Shown: piece after piece, positions 36,270-44,374 of the stretch
How the letters are laid out: every line of letters begins with the position of its first letter
Position numbering within the stretch: position 1 is the stretch's first letter
Source: JBALVT01 sp036960305
GTDB taxonomy: Bacteria; Pseudomonadota; Gammaproteobacteria; Pseudomonadales; Halieaceae
Direction of reading: 5' to 3'
Length of the DNA: 64,000 nucleotides
Assembly: GCA_036960305.1 (NCBI GenBank)
Contig: JBALWA010000002.1
Span: forward strand, 124,001 to 188,000
The notes under the pieces: generated by a model
What the model was told of the DNA's origin: nothing
What the model saw: the letters and a program-made list of their open reading frames with translations, nothing else
The model's database searches: none
Translations under genes and position numbers: made by a program

Positions 36270-36830
36270 ATGGTGAAACTGAACAATAATCCGATCCTCG
36301 ATACCGTAACCAAGTTGGTTGCGGTGTCGGTGCTGATGTTTGCTTTCGTTTTTGTGGTCATGGTGCCTTTGTACAATGTGCTGTGTGACGTTCTTGGTAT
36401 CAATGGTAAGACCAGTGGCCAGGTTTACACTGCTGTGGACAGTCGCGTCGACCTGGACCGCGTGGTAACGGTGCAGTTTGTAGCGACAAATAACGAGGGC
36501 ATGCCCTGGGATTTTGGTCCCAGTGTCACCGCGATGAAGATCAACCCCGGCGCCGTTAACGACACGGTCTTTCTGGCCAGGAACCCGCTGCAGGATGCCA
36601 TGGTTGCCCAGGCTATCCCGAGTATTTCCCCAGCAAGAGCGGCGGAGTACTTCCACAAGACAGAGTGTTTTTGCTTCAATCAGCAACCTCTGGAGGGTGA
36701 AACCTCCGCAGAGATGCCGCTACAATTTATTGTTGACCAGGATTTACCACGGGACATAAAGACCATCACATTGTCCTATACTATTTTTGATGTAACAGAT
36801 ATGGCGAACGGCGCGATAGCCGCTCGCTGA
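36270..36830 (+). CDS. ctaG: Cytochrome c oxidase copper assembly protein CtaG (Cox11)
   Basis: Inner-membrane anchored protein delivering copper to the CuB site. The 186-residue protein has one N-terminal membrane helix (about 10-35, LVAVSVLMFAFVFVVMVPLYNVLC), a periplasmic immunoglobulin-like domain, the copper motif KTECFCFNQQPL, and the family end MPLQFIVDQDLP. Located between coxA and coxC as usual. Eight bases from coxA. Confidence 0.95.
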   Translation: MVKLNNNPILDTVTKLVAVSVLMFAFVFVVMVPLYNVLCDVLGINGKTSGQVYTAVDSRVDLDRVVTVQFVATNNEGMPWDFGPSVTAMKINPGAVNDTVFLARNPLQDAMVAQAIPSISPARAAEYFHKTECFCFNQQPLEGETSAEMPLQFIVDQDLPRDIKTITLSYTIFDVTDMANGAIAAR

Positions 36831-36832
36831 CG

Positions 36833-36854
36833 CGTTGGCCCGGGGAGGCCAACG
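36833..36854 (+). repeat. 8-bp hairpin between ctaG and coxC
   Basis: CGTTGGCC (36833-36840) and GGCCAACG (36847-36854) pair perfectly around CGGGGA. There is no T run, so it more likely sets mRNA processing or subunit ratio than full termination. Confidence 0.5.
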
Positions 36855-36875
36855 TAACAATACGGAGAGACAAAA

Positions 36876-37850
36876 ATGACAAGTCAGACTTCCGAAGAGT
36901 ACGAAAAGTATTACGTACCGGAAAAAAGCAAGCTGGCATTATGTGCGACGATCGGCCTGGTACTGAGCATCTTCGGTGCAGCCAGTATCATGAACGATAT
37001 GACCTTCGGCGACCCGGATGCTTCGACCAATTCCTGGTCTATTTTCCTGTTCGGTCTGTTTTTCTTTGTGGCGACCCTGTTTACCTGGTTCCGTATCACA
37101 ATAAGGGAAAATATGGCTGGCATGAACAGCGCCCAGCTCAAGAGATCCTATGTATTGGGCATGTTCTGGTTCATATTTTCTGAGGTGATGTTCTTCTTCT
37201 GCTTTTTTGGCGCCCTCTTCTATTTGCGCAGCCTCGTGGGTCCCTGGCTGGGTGGTGAGGGTGAAGGTGGTCGAATGAATGGTCTGCTGTGGGAGGGTTT
37301 TTCCTATGCCTGGCCTATGATGGAGACGCCGCAGGAAGCGGTAGGTGGGGCTCTGGCCCAACCGATCGCGAATAACGGCACCTTCACCAGTCCCCACACC
37401 AGCATGGCTTTTGCTGATGCCCATGCCTGGTATGCCTGGCTGCCGATGTGGAATACCCTGATACTGCTTACCTCCAGTGTGACGGTGCATATCGCGCACA
37501 ATGGCATCCTGGCGGGCAACAAATCCAAATTTAACTTTTGGCTTGGCCTGTCGGTAGTACTGGGTATAGTTTTTCTCTACCTGCAGTACATGGAATACCA
37601 TGAAGCCTATGTAGAGTTTGGTTTGACGCTGCACGCAGGGGTTTATGGCTCGACGTTCTTTATGCTGACCGGTTTCCACGGTTTTCACGTGGCGATGGGG
37701 ATGACCATGTTGTTGATCCAGTGGCTGCGCTCGGTGCGCGGTGGACATTTTACGGCCGAGGATCACTTTGGCTTTGAAGCGTCCAGCTGGTACTGGCACT
37801 TTGTCGATGTGGTTTGGGTAATGCTGTTCCTGTTCGTCTATATCCTTTAG
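36876..37850 (+). CDS. coxC: Cytochrome c oxidase subunit III
   Basis: Third core membrane subunit, stabilising proton pumping by subunit I. The 324-residue protein has seven predicted helices, with SEVMFFFCFFGALFYLRS, the extended loop with PQEAVGGALAQP, AYVEFGLTLHAGVYGSTFFMLTGFHGFHVAMGM and the terminal SSWYWHFVDVVWVMLFLFVYIL. ATG preceded by GGAGAG. A long insert between helices 2 and 3 is typical of gammaproteobacterial forms. Confidence 0.95.
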   Translation: MTSQTSEEYEKYYVPEKSKLALCATIGLVLSIFGAASIMNDMTFGDPDASTNSWSIFLFGLFFFVATLFTWFRITIRENMAGMNSAQLKRSYVLGMFWFIFSEVMFFFCFFGALFYLRSLVGPWLGGEGEGGRMNGLLWEGFSYAWPMMETPQEAVGGALAQPIANNGTFTSPHTSMAFADAHAWYAWLPMWNTLILLTSSVTVHIAHNGILAGNKSKFNFWLGLSVVLGIVFLYLQYMEYHEAYVEFGLTLHAGVYGSTFFMLTGFHGFHVAMGMTMLLIQWLRSVRGGHFTAEDHFGFEASSWYWHFVDVVWVMLFLFVYIL

Positions 37851-37862
37851 GGGGCCGGTGAA

Positions 37863-38108
37863 CTAGGGTTGCTGGGACGTTTGTGGGCTTGGCCCGCCGT
37901 CCCAGGGATTACGGTTCCCCACTTTACCCGTGGCTACGCTGTAGACTATCAGTGCGGCCAGGGCCAAGCCGATACCCAACCTGACCCCCAGGGAATTCAG
38001 GGTTCCACGTTTAGATTTATCCCCCTGATCTTTCATAAGGAAGAAAAAGCCGCTTCCGAGGCTGACGAATAACGCCAAAACCAGCACCATTATTGCAATC
38101 TTTAACAA
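37863..38108 (-). CDS. DUF2909-family twin-helix membrane protein
   Basis: 81-residue protein with two membrane helices (IAIMVLVLALFVSLGSGFFFLM and LGVRLGIGLALAALIVYSVA). A DUF2909 protein stands in the same antisense position between coxC and the SURF1 gene in Pseudomonas. A role in oxidase assembly is suggested only by this constant location. Confidence 0.85.
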   Translation of the reverse strand: MLKIAIMVLVLALFVSLGSGFFFLMKDQGDKSKRGTLNSLGVRLGIGLALAALIVYSVATGKVGNRNPWDGGPSPQTSQQP

Positions 38109-38204
38109 AGGGTATCTCCTGTTCGTCCCGGCGCCAGTATAAACCAGTCGGGGTGGCGGAAGTCGATTTACCTTGCCCCTAGAGGCAGCTCACTGGAATG
38201 TAAC

Positions 38205-38972
38205 ATGTCCGATACAGGCCTGCGGTTCGATCTGGAGTGGCGCATTAGCCTGCTAACGGCGGTGTTGCTGCCATTTCTCGTGGTATTGGGATTCTGGCAA
38301 TTACAACGGGCCGATGAAAAAGCGGTTTTGGCCACAACTTGGGAGCTGCGACGACACCAGCCGCCCGTGCAGCTTGAGGCGCTCGCGGGGATAGGCCCTG
38401 AAGAACAGGTGTATACCCCCGTACTGCTTACCGGCCATTTCGAACAGGAAAAATATTTCCTGTTGGACAACCGGATACACGGCGGCCGATTTGGCTATGA
38501 GGTCCTGTCTCCATTCAGATTGCAGGGAACGGCACTTAGCGTACTGCTTAACAGGGGGTGGATACAGGCAGACGCCGCACGCTTGAGTTTACCTGAGGTC
38601 CCATCTGTTCCTGAGGCTGTGACAGTCTCAGGGCACATTTATGTGCCGCCCGGCAGTCCCTATTTGCTGGCAGAACAGGAACTGGAGTCGGGCGGATGGC
38701 CGAAACGCATTCAGGCCGTGGAAATGGACAAGTTGGCACCGCTTATAGAGGCACACACAAAAGGCGATGTGTACCCTTATACCGTGCGAACCGATATTGG
38801 TCAGGCCGGGGCTTTAACCGTGGATTGGAAAATTGTGAATGTCAGCCCGGAAAAACACCGGGGCTACGCGGTGCAATGGTTCACCATGGCTGCGGTACTG
38901 GGCATATTTTATATACTGCGTAGCAGTAATCTGTGGCAGTTATTGTCGCGTAAGAGGAGGCAAGCGGACTAG
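38205..38972 (+). CDS. SURF1-family oxidase assembly protein
   Basis: Helps insert heme A into cytochrome c oxidase subunit I. The 255-residue protein has the SURF1 pattern: an N-terminal helix (LLTAVLLPFLVVLGFWQLQRADEK), a periplasmic beta-rich domain with YFLLDNRIHGGRFGYEVLSPF and VLLNRGWI, and a C-terminal helix ending HRGYAVQWFTMAAVLGIFYI. Directly abuts the next gene (stop followed immediately by ATG). Confidence 0.93.
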   Translation: MSDTGLRFDLEWRISLLTAVLLPFLVVLGFWQLQRADEKAVLATTWELRRHQPPVQLEALAGIGPEEQVYTPVLLTGHFEQEKYFLLDNRIHGGRFGYEVLSPFRLQGTALSVLLNRGWIQADAARLSLPEVPSVPEAVTVSGHIYVPPGSPYLLAEQELESGGWPKRIQAVEMDKLAPLIEAHTKGDVYPYTVRTDIGQAGALTVDWKIVNVSPEKHRGYAVQWFTMAAVLGIFYILRSSNLWQLLSRKRRQAD

Positions 38973-39629
38973 ATGGAAGCAAATAAGCAGAGGCGCAATA
39001 GCCGCATGGTGTTGCTTCTCATAGCAGGTGTCCCCCTGACGGTTATCCTCATCGCGACCTGGTTGTGGTATTACGTGGTAGAGGGTGATCTGGACCTGGT
39101 GGCCATGTTGGGTACCTCCAATAGCGGTACCCTGGTGCAGCCTCCCCGGCAACTGGACGACATAGATTTGAGTGAGCCAGGCAGCCTGCCGTTCCCGTAT
39201 TCCGAGCTGGACCCCAAGTGGACATTCCTGATTCCAGGGGGTACACAGTGCGACGTGACCTGCGAAAAAATGCTCTATACCAGCCGTCAGATACATATTG
39301 CCATGGGTAAGGAGGTCAATCGTATACGGCGCTTTTACGTCAGCGATACGGCGATCTCGGATATAGGGCTTAAGTTTGAGCAGCTGAGTGATGAGCGCCC
39401 TGCCCCTTCTACCTTTGAGGCGTATCTGGCAACTGAGCACAAGGGGATGAAAACGCTTACCATTACCCCCACTGAGCATCGGGCGCTATTGGCCGAGTAT
39501 CATGAAGCGCCGGATACCTGGTATCTGGTCGATCCTGCGGGTTGGATTATGATGTCCTACAGTAGCGATGTGGATTACAAGGGCGTGATGTCAGACCTCA
39601 AATTTTTGTTAAAGAACTCCAGTGAGTGA
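38973..39629 (+). CDS. SCO-like membrane-anchored thioredoxin-fold protein
   Basis: 218-residue protein with a membrane helix at about 12-35 and a periplasmic domain. The core pattern resembles SCO/thioredoxin folds: KWTFLIPGGTQCDVTCEKMLY holds a CxxxC pair (Cys93, Cys97) at the place of the SCO copper motif, and the end WYLVDPAGWIMMSYSS resembles the SCO C-terminal strand. The SCO copper histidine is not evident. A similar uncharacterised protein occurs in the same place in Pseudomonas cox clusters. It may handle the thiol redox state or copper for CuA. Confidence 0.7.
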   Translation: MEANKQRRNSRMVLLLIAGVPLTVILIATWLWYYVVEGDLDLVAMLGTSNSGTLVQPPRQLDDIDLSEPGSLPFPYSELDPKWTFLIPGGTQCDVTCEKMLYTSRQIHIAMGKEVNRIRRFYVSDTAISDIGLKFEQLSDERPAPSTFEAYLATEHKGMKTLTITPTEHRALLAEYHEAPDTWYLVDPAGWIMMSYSSDVDYKGVMSDLKFLLKNSSE

Positions 39630-39636
39630 GCTAGAG

Positions 39637-40545
39637 ATGGCAGACAATCAGCTAGGCAGCCGGGCGAGCTGGCGGGATTACAAAGAACTGACCAAGCCAA
39701 ATGTGGTCGCTCTGATGATTTTGACGTCCGTGATCGGGATGTTCATGGCGGTGCCTGGGATGGTGCCCCTGGATGCACTCATACTTGGCAACCTGGGGAT
39801 AGCCATGGTGGCGGGAGCCGCAGCGGCAGTTAACCATCTGGTCGACCAAAAGGTCGACCAGCACATGGCTCGCACGCGCAATCGGCCAATAGCCCAGGGG
39901 CGACTGAGCACTTGGCAGGCGGGTATTTTTGCGTTTGTGCTGGGTGGTGTGGGCATGGCCATTTTGCTGATTTGGATTAATCCGCTGACTGCCTGGCTGA
40001 CCCTTGCTTCGCTGGTCGGCTATGCCTTTATTTACACGATGTTTCTCAAACGAGCAACGCCGCAAAATATAGTGATTGGTGGTCTGGCCGGTGCGGCCCC
40101 TCCCCTTTTGGGCTGGGTTGCGGTCACCGGAGAAATTCACGGACACGCCCTGTTGCTTGCCCTGATTATTTTTGCCTGGACCCCGCCACATTTCTGGGCG
40201 CTGGCGATCCATCGCAAAGAGGAATATGCAGCGGTCGATATTCCTATGTTACCCGTGACTCATGGAGTGGCATTCACCAAGCTGCATATCCTGCTTTACA
40301 CCGTTCTGATGTTTCTGGTCACACTGCTGCCCTATGCCACCCGGCTCAGTGGGCCGCTGTATTTGTTGGGTGCCGTGGTACTGGGGTTGGGCTTTCTCTA
40401 TTGGGCGGTGGAGTTGTTGAGGGATAAAAATCCCAGGGCACCCATTGAGACTTTCAGGTATTCGATCGTGTACCTCATGGCCTTGTTTGTCGTCATGCTG
40501 CTGGATCACTATCTCTTTCCCCAGACAATGGCGGTCGTAGGATGA
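39637..40545 (+). CDS. ctaB: Protoheme IX farnesyltransferase (heme O synthase)
   Basis: UbiA-family prenyltransferase that farnesylates heme B to heme O, the precursor of heme A. About 302 residues from ATG 39637 (an in-frame GTG at 39622 would overlap the previous gene by 8 bases). Motifs: NHLVDQKVDQHMARTRNRP, the Asp-rich first substrate site, TMFLKRATPQNIVIGGLAGAAPPLLGW, and the second site HRKEEYAAVDIPMLP. Several membrane helices. It overlaps the SCO gene by ATGA. The usual partner ctaA is absent just upstream. Confidence 0.94.
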   Translation: MADNQLGSRASWRDYKELTKPNVVALMILTSVIGMFMAVPGMVPLDALILGNLGIAMVAGAAAAVNHLVDQKVDQHMARTRNRPIAQGRLSTWQAGIFAFVLGGVGMAILLIWINPLTAWLTLASLVGYAFIYTMFLKRATPQNIVIGGLAGAAPPLLGWVAVTGEIHGHALLLALIIFAWTPPHFWALAIHRKEEYAAVDIPMLPVTHGVAFTKLHILLYTVLMFLVTLLPYATRLSGPLYLLGAVVLGLGFLYWAVELLRDKNPRAPIETFRYSIVYLMALFVVMLLDHYLFPQTMAVVG

Positions 40546-41204
40546 ATGACAATATGGCGAGCTCCCAGGCCCGGGGAATCAAAATTACGGTGGCGGCTAT
40601 AGCGGTCTTTATTTTCATTGTTGTCGCTGGTTTCGTTCACCGTGTGCAGATGCCCCGGGTTATGACCGAGACTGAAATGAAGATAAATGGTGCCTATATC
40701 TTTGAAACACCGAGAAATATCGGCGATTTTCAGCTTATTGACCATAAAGGCGACGTTTTTGACCAAACCCGTTTGCTGGGTCAGTGGACGCTCGTCTTTT
40801 TTGGGTTTACCAGTTGCCCTGACGTCTGCCCGACGACCATGACGTTTCTAAATGACTTTCTAGGGCAACTCGAAGGCACGGAGGTAGAAGATACCTCGGT
40901 AGTGATGATCACTGTAGATCCTGCGAGGGATACTGTTGAGCAATTGGCGACCTATGTCCCCTACTTTAACTCCGCGTTCCTGGGTGTTACCGGCGAGTTC
41001 CTCGAAATTCACCGCGTTGCCACTGCGCTTAATACGCCCTTTCGCAAAGTGCCGGGCCAGGGAGAGGACTATCAGGTAGACCATAGTTCCAATGTGGTAC
41101 TGATAAATCCCCGCGGTGACTATCACGGATTTTTCAAGGCACCACTGGATATGGCAAAGATGAAAGTTACCTATCGATCGGCTCGGTTTCTCTGGGACCG
41201 ATAG
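40542..41204 (+). CDS. SCO1/SenC-family copper chaperone
   Basis: Membrane-anchored periplasmic protein that metallates or reduces the CuA site of subunit II. The 220-residue protein has one N-terminal helix (about 13-33) and a thioredoxin-like domain with FGFTSCPDVCPTTM (Cys92, Cys96) and the copper-binding His181 in VDHSSNVVLINP. The last gene of the cox operon, coupled to ctaB by a four-base overlap. Confidence 0.94.
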   Translation: MNDNMASSQARGIKITVAAIAVFIFIVVAGFVHRVQMPRVMTETEMKINGAYIFETPRNIGDFQLIDHKGDVFDQTRLLGQWTLVFFGFTSCPDVCPTTMTFLNDFLGQLEGTEVEDTSVVMITVDPARDTVEQLATYVPYFNSAFLGVTGEFLEIHRVATALNTPFRKVPGQGEDYQVDHSSNVVLINPRGDYHGFFKAPLDMAKMKVTYRSARFLWDR

Positions 41205-41436
41205 ATGATTCTTTAATAGAACTCATTATATATAGCTAACTACAAAGTAAGTAAGCGCACGCTATTTCGCACCCCGTGCTGCCCTGAAGGCAGGCGTAGA
41301 TACCTATAGGCCCCTCTGCGATGCTTCTGGCGTGCTCCCCGCCGCGCATAGCTATTTCCCAGCGGATGGGCTTTAATCTGCCTCAGCCCAATGATCGCTG
41401 CATCATTCACTTCACATCACAAACAAGATCCCCGCT

Positions 41437-44151
41437 ATGTCCTCAATTTCCGCTCCGCTTGTCCTGGTCGATGGTTCCTCCTATGTATACCGTGCGTTTC
41501 ACGCGCTGCCGCCCCTGACCAATTCCCAGGGGCAGGCCACGGGGGCGGTTAAAGGCGTGATCAATATGTTGCGACGCTTACAAAAGGACTATCCGAAGAG
41601 TCCCATCGCTGTGGTGTTTGATGCCAAGGGCAAGACATTCCGGGACGACATCTACCCCCAGTACAAGGCCAACCGACCGCCCATGCCCGATGAGCTGCGA
41701 GAGCAGATCGAGCCTATCCATGAGATCGTCAAGGCGATGGGCCTGCCCTATATCTGTACGCCTGGCGTGGAGGCAGATGACGTCATTGGCACTCTGGCCA
41801 AGCAAGCCAGTCAGGAGGGTCTGGATGTACTGATCTCCACCGGTGACAAGGATATGGCCCAACTGGTCGACAGCCATACGACCCTGGTGAATACCATGAC
41901 CGAAACGGTGATGGATGAGCAGGGCGTAGTGGATAAGTTTGGCATTCCGCCGGGGCTGATTATCGACTTTCTCGCCCTGATGGGGGACAAGGTGGACAAT
42001 ATTCCAGGCGTGGCTGGTGTGGGCGAGAAAACTGCGCTGGCCCTGTTGCAGGGCCTGGGCAGCGTAGACGATATCTATGCCAATCTTGATAAAGTTGCAG
42101 CCTTGGAATTCCGTGGAGCCAAGAATATGGCTGCCAAACTGGAGGCGGAGAAGGACAAGGCGCTGTTGTCTTATGACTTGGCGACGATCAGGCTAGATGT
42201 TCCTCTGGAGCAGGCACCCGCCGAATTGCAGAACAAGACCCCGGATCAAGCCGTTTTGCTGGAGTGGTTTACCCGCATGGAGTTTCGCTCCTGGGTAGAA
42301 GAGCTGTTGGGTGATGAGGAGCTGGCACCGGTGGAGGCGCTGGAAACCGATTACGATATTGTGACCGACCAGGCTAGTCTGGATAGCTGGCTGGAGGCGT
42401 TACAGTCTGCGGAGGTGTTTGCCTTTGATACAGAGACAACCAGTCTGGATTATATGGAAGCCAGAATTGTTGGGGTTTCCTTTGCGGTGACAGCGGGTAG
42501 TGCAGCCTACGTGCCATTGGCCCACGACTATCTCGGTGCACCTGAACAGCTGGATAGGGAGCAAGTGTTAGCGCAGTTAAAACCGCTACTGGAAGACCCT
42601 GAGCAGCGCAAGGTCGGGCAGAACCTGAAGTACGATGCCAGTGTGCTGGCTAATCACAATATCGTCCTGAGAGGTATCGCCTTCGACACGATGCTGGAGT
42701 CCTATGTGCTGGACTCCACGGCGACACGGCACGATATGGACAGTCTGGCCCTGAAATACCTGGGCTGCAGCACCATACATTTCGAGGATATTGCGGGCAA
42801 AGGAAGCAAGCAGCTTACGTTCAACCAGATAACGGTAGAGGAGGCGGGGCCCTATGCTGCGGAAGATGCAGATATTACCCTACGCCTGCACCAAAAGCTG
42901 TGGCCCCAGCTGGAGACGGAACCCGGATTGCGTTCGGTATTCGAAGAAATCGAGCTGCCACTGGTGCCTGTTTTATCGCGGGTAGAGCGGCAGGGCGCCT
43001 ATATTTCCCGCGAGTTACTCGTGGAGCAAAGCGGTGAGCTGGGCAAGCGACTGCAGGCGCTGGAAGCGGAGACTTATGAACTTGCAGGACAGGAGTTTAA
43101 TCTCGGTTCCCCCAAGCAACTGGGGCAGATCCTGTTTGAAAAGCTGGAGTTGCCGGTGATCAAGAAAACCCCGAAAGGGGCGCCGTCAACCTCGGAGGAG
43201 GTACTGGTAGAGCTCGCACTGGACTATCCGTTGCCCAAGTTATTATTGGAATACCGCAGTCTAAGCAAATTGAAATCAACCTATACCGATAAACTGCCGG
43301 AGATGATTAACCCGGCGACGGGAAGAGTGCATACCTCTTACCATCAGGCCGTGACCGCGACTGGGCGCCTATCGTCCTCCAATCCTAATTTACAGAATAT
43401 CCCGATTCGCTCGGAAGAGGGCAGGCGTATCCGGCAGGCATTCATAGCCCCTCCGGGGTATAAAATTCTCGCCGCGGACTATTCCCAGATTGAACTGAGA
43501 ATTATGGCCCACTTGTCGGGTGACGCGGGCTTGCTTAAGGCCTTTAGTGAGGGCCTGGATGTGCACCGGGCAACCGCCGCAGAGGTATTTGACGTTTCCT
43601 TGGAAGATGTATCCGGGGACCAGCGGCGAAAGGCCAAGGCAATCAACTTCGGGCTCATTTACGGAATGTCCGCTTTTGGCCTTGCCAAGCAGCTGCACCT
43701 GGGGCGGCATGAGGCTCAGCAATACATCGATCGGTATTTTGAGCGGTATCCGGGCGTGCAATCGTATATGGACAATACCCGGGCTGTCGCCAAAGAGCAG
43801 GGCTATGTTGAGACACTCTTTGGCAGGCGACTGTACCTACCTGAGATCAACGCCCGTAATAAGATGCGTGTACAGGCCGCGGAACGTACGGCGATAAACG
43901 CTCCCATGCAGGGAACGGCTGCCGATATTATTAAGAAGGCGATGTTGACGGTAGATCATTGGTTGAGCGATAGCGAAGTGGATGCCCGCATGGTGATGCA
44001 GGTACATGATGAATTGGTGCTGGAAGTGGCGGAAAGCCAGGTAGAGTCGGTAAGCGCGCGTCTTTGCGAATTAATGTCTGCTGCCGCTGAGCTGTCTGTT
44101 CCCCTGCTGGTAGAAGCCGGGGTGGGAGACAACTGGGATCAAGCCCACTGA
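41437..44151 (+). CDS. polA: DNA polymerase I
   Basis: Removes RNA primers and fills gaps in replication and repair. The 904-residue protein has all three activities: a 5'-3' exonuclease domain (about 1-290, LVDGSSYVYRAFHALP and DKDMAQLV), a proofreading domain with DTE intact (Asp331, Glu333), and a family A polymerase with motif A DYSQIELR (Asp681), motif B KAINFGLIYGMSAFGLA and motif C VHDELVLEV (Asp858). Followed by a predicted small RNA gene and by engB on the opposite strand, the same layout as in Pseudomonas and E. coli. Confidence 0.97.
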   Translation: MSSISAPLVLVDGSSYVYRAFHALPPLTNSQGQATGAVKGVINMLRRLQKDYPKSPIAVVFDAKGKTFRDDIYPQYKANRPPMPDELREQIEPIHEIVKAMGLPYICTPGVEADDVIGTLAKQASQEGLDVLISTGDKDMAQLVDSHTTLVNTMTETVMDEQGVVDKFGIPPGLIIDFLALMGDKVDNIPGVAGVGEKTALALLQGLGSVDDIYANLDKVAALEFRGAKNMAAKLEAEKDKALLSYDLATIRLDVPLEQAPAELQNKTPDQAVLLEWFTRMEFRSWVEELLGDEELAPVEALETDYDIVTDQASLDSWLEALQSAEVFAFDTETTSLDYMEARIVGVSFAVTAGSAAYVPLAHDYLGAPEQLDREQVLAQLKPLLEDPEQRKVGQNLKYDASVLANHNIVLRGIAFDTMLESYVLDSTATRHDMDSLALKYLGCSTIHFEDIAGKGSKQLTFNQITVEEAGPYAAEDADITLRLHQKLWPQLETEPGLRSVFEEIELPLVPVLSRVERQGAYISRELLVEQSGELGKRLQALEAETYELAGQEFNLGSPKQLGQILFEKLELPVIKKTPKGAPSTSEEVLVELALDYPLPKLLLEYRSLSKLKSTYTDKLPEMINPATGRVHTSYHQAVTATGRLSSSNPNLQNIPIRSEEGRRIRQAFIAPPGYKILAADYSQIELRIMAHLSGDAGLLKAFSEGLDVHRATAAEVFDVSLEDVSGDQRRKAKAINFGLIYGMSAFGLAKQLHLGRHEAQQYIDRYFERYPGVQSYMDNTRAVAKEQGYVETLFGRRLYLPEINARNKMRVQAAERTAINAPMQGTAADIIKKAMLTVDHWLSDSEVDARMVMQVHDELVLEVAESQVESVSARLCELMSAAAELSVPLLVEAGVGDNWDQAH

Positions 44152-44178
44152 GTGGGGACCAGGCCGGAATGCTTTCTG

Positions 44179-44220
44179 TCTGCCGAGGGTAGGTTTTTTT
44201 TGAAGTTATACCCTGGCAGG
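44179..44220 (+). repeat. Hairpin with a T8 loop just after polA
   Basis: Arms at 44179-44191 and 44209-44220 pair with one bulged G (TGCC-AGGGTA with TACCCT-GGCA) around a loop containing eight T. The T run is in the loop and not after the stem, so it is not a standard terminator on its own. Confidence 0.45.
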
Positions 44221-44248
44221 GAACTCATTGGTAAAGGGCCGGTCATAA
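44221..44248 (+). promoter_or_regulatory. Sigma-E/AlgU-like promoter between polA and engB
   Basis: GAACTC (44221-44226), a 16-base spacer, then TCATAA (44243-44248). This fits the extracytoplasmic sigma-E/AlgU pattern GAACTT-N16/17-TCtga. Start of transcription is expected near 44253-44255. Confidence 0.6.
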
Positions 44249-44252
44249 GGTA

Positions 44253-44370
44253 TGTAGCGTTTGCTACACCCCGAATTGCTTGTTCTCCATGGGTAATTCG
44301 GGGCATGTCTCTTCCCCAGAGGCTACTACATGCCCGGCAGCTGACTTCCCCTCAGCGGCCGGGCTTTTTT
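44253..44370 (+). ncRNA. Predicted ErsA/Spot 42-like small RNA
   Basis: About 118 nucleotides from a sigma-E-like promoter to an intrinsic terminator, with no protein-coding frame. Predicted folding: a small hairpin GTAGC-GTTT-GCTAC (44254-44267); a 9-bp perfect stem CCCCGAATT/AATTCGGGG (44269-44277 with 44295-44303) whose 17-base loop exposes TTGTTCTCC, complementary to Shine-Dalgarno sequences; a C-rich segment CTCTTCCCCAGAG; and a 12-bp terminator stem. In Pseudomonas aeruginosa ErsA, an AlgU-dependent sRNA, is transcribed between polA and engB, and Spot 42 occupies the same place in E. coli. Homology is inferred from position, promoter type and architecture; I could not align sequences. 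Confidence 0.65.
44332..44370 (+). terminator. Strong intrinsic terminator of the predicted small RNA
   Basis: GCCCGGC-a-GCTGA (44332-44344) pairs with TCAGC-g-GCCGGGC (44352-44364), loop of seven bases, followed by six T (44365-44370). Confidence 0.88.
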
Positions 44371-44374
44371 ATTG

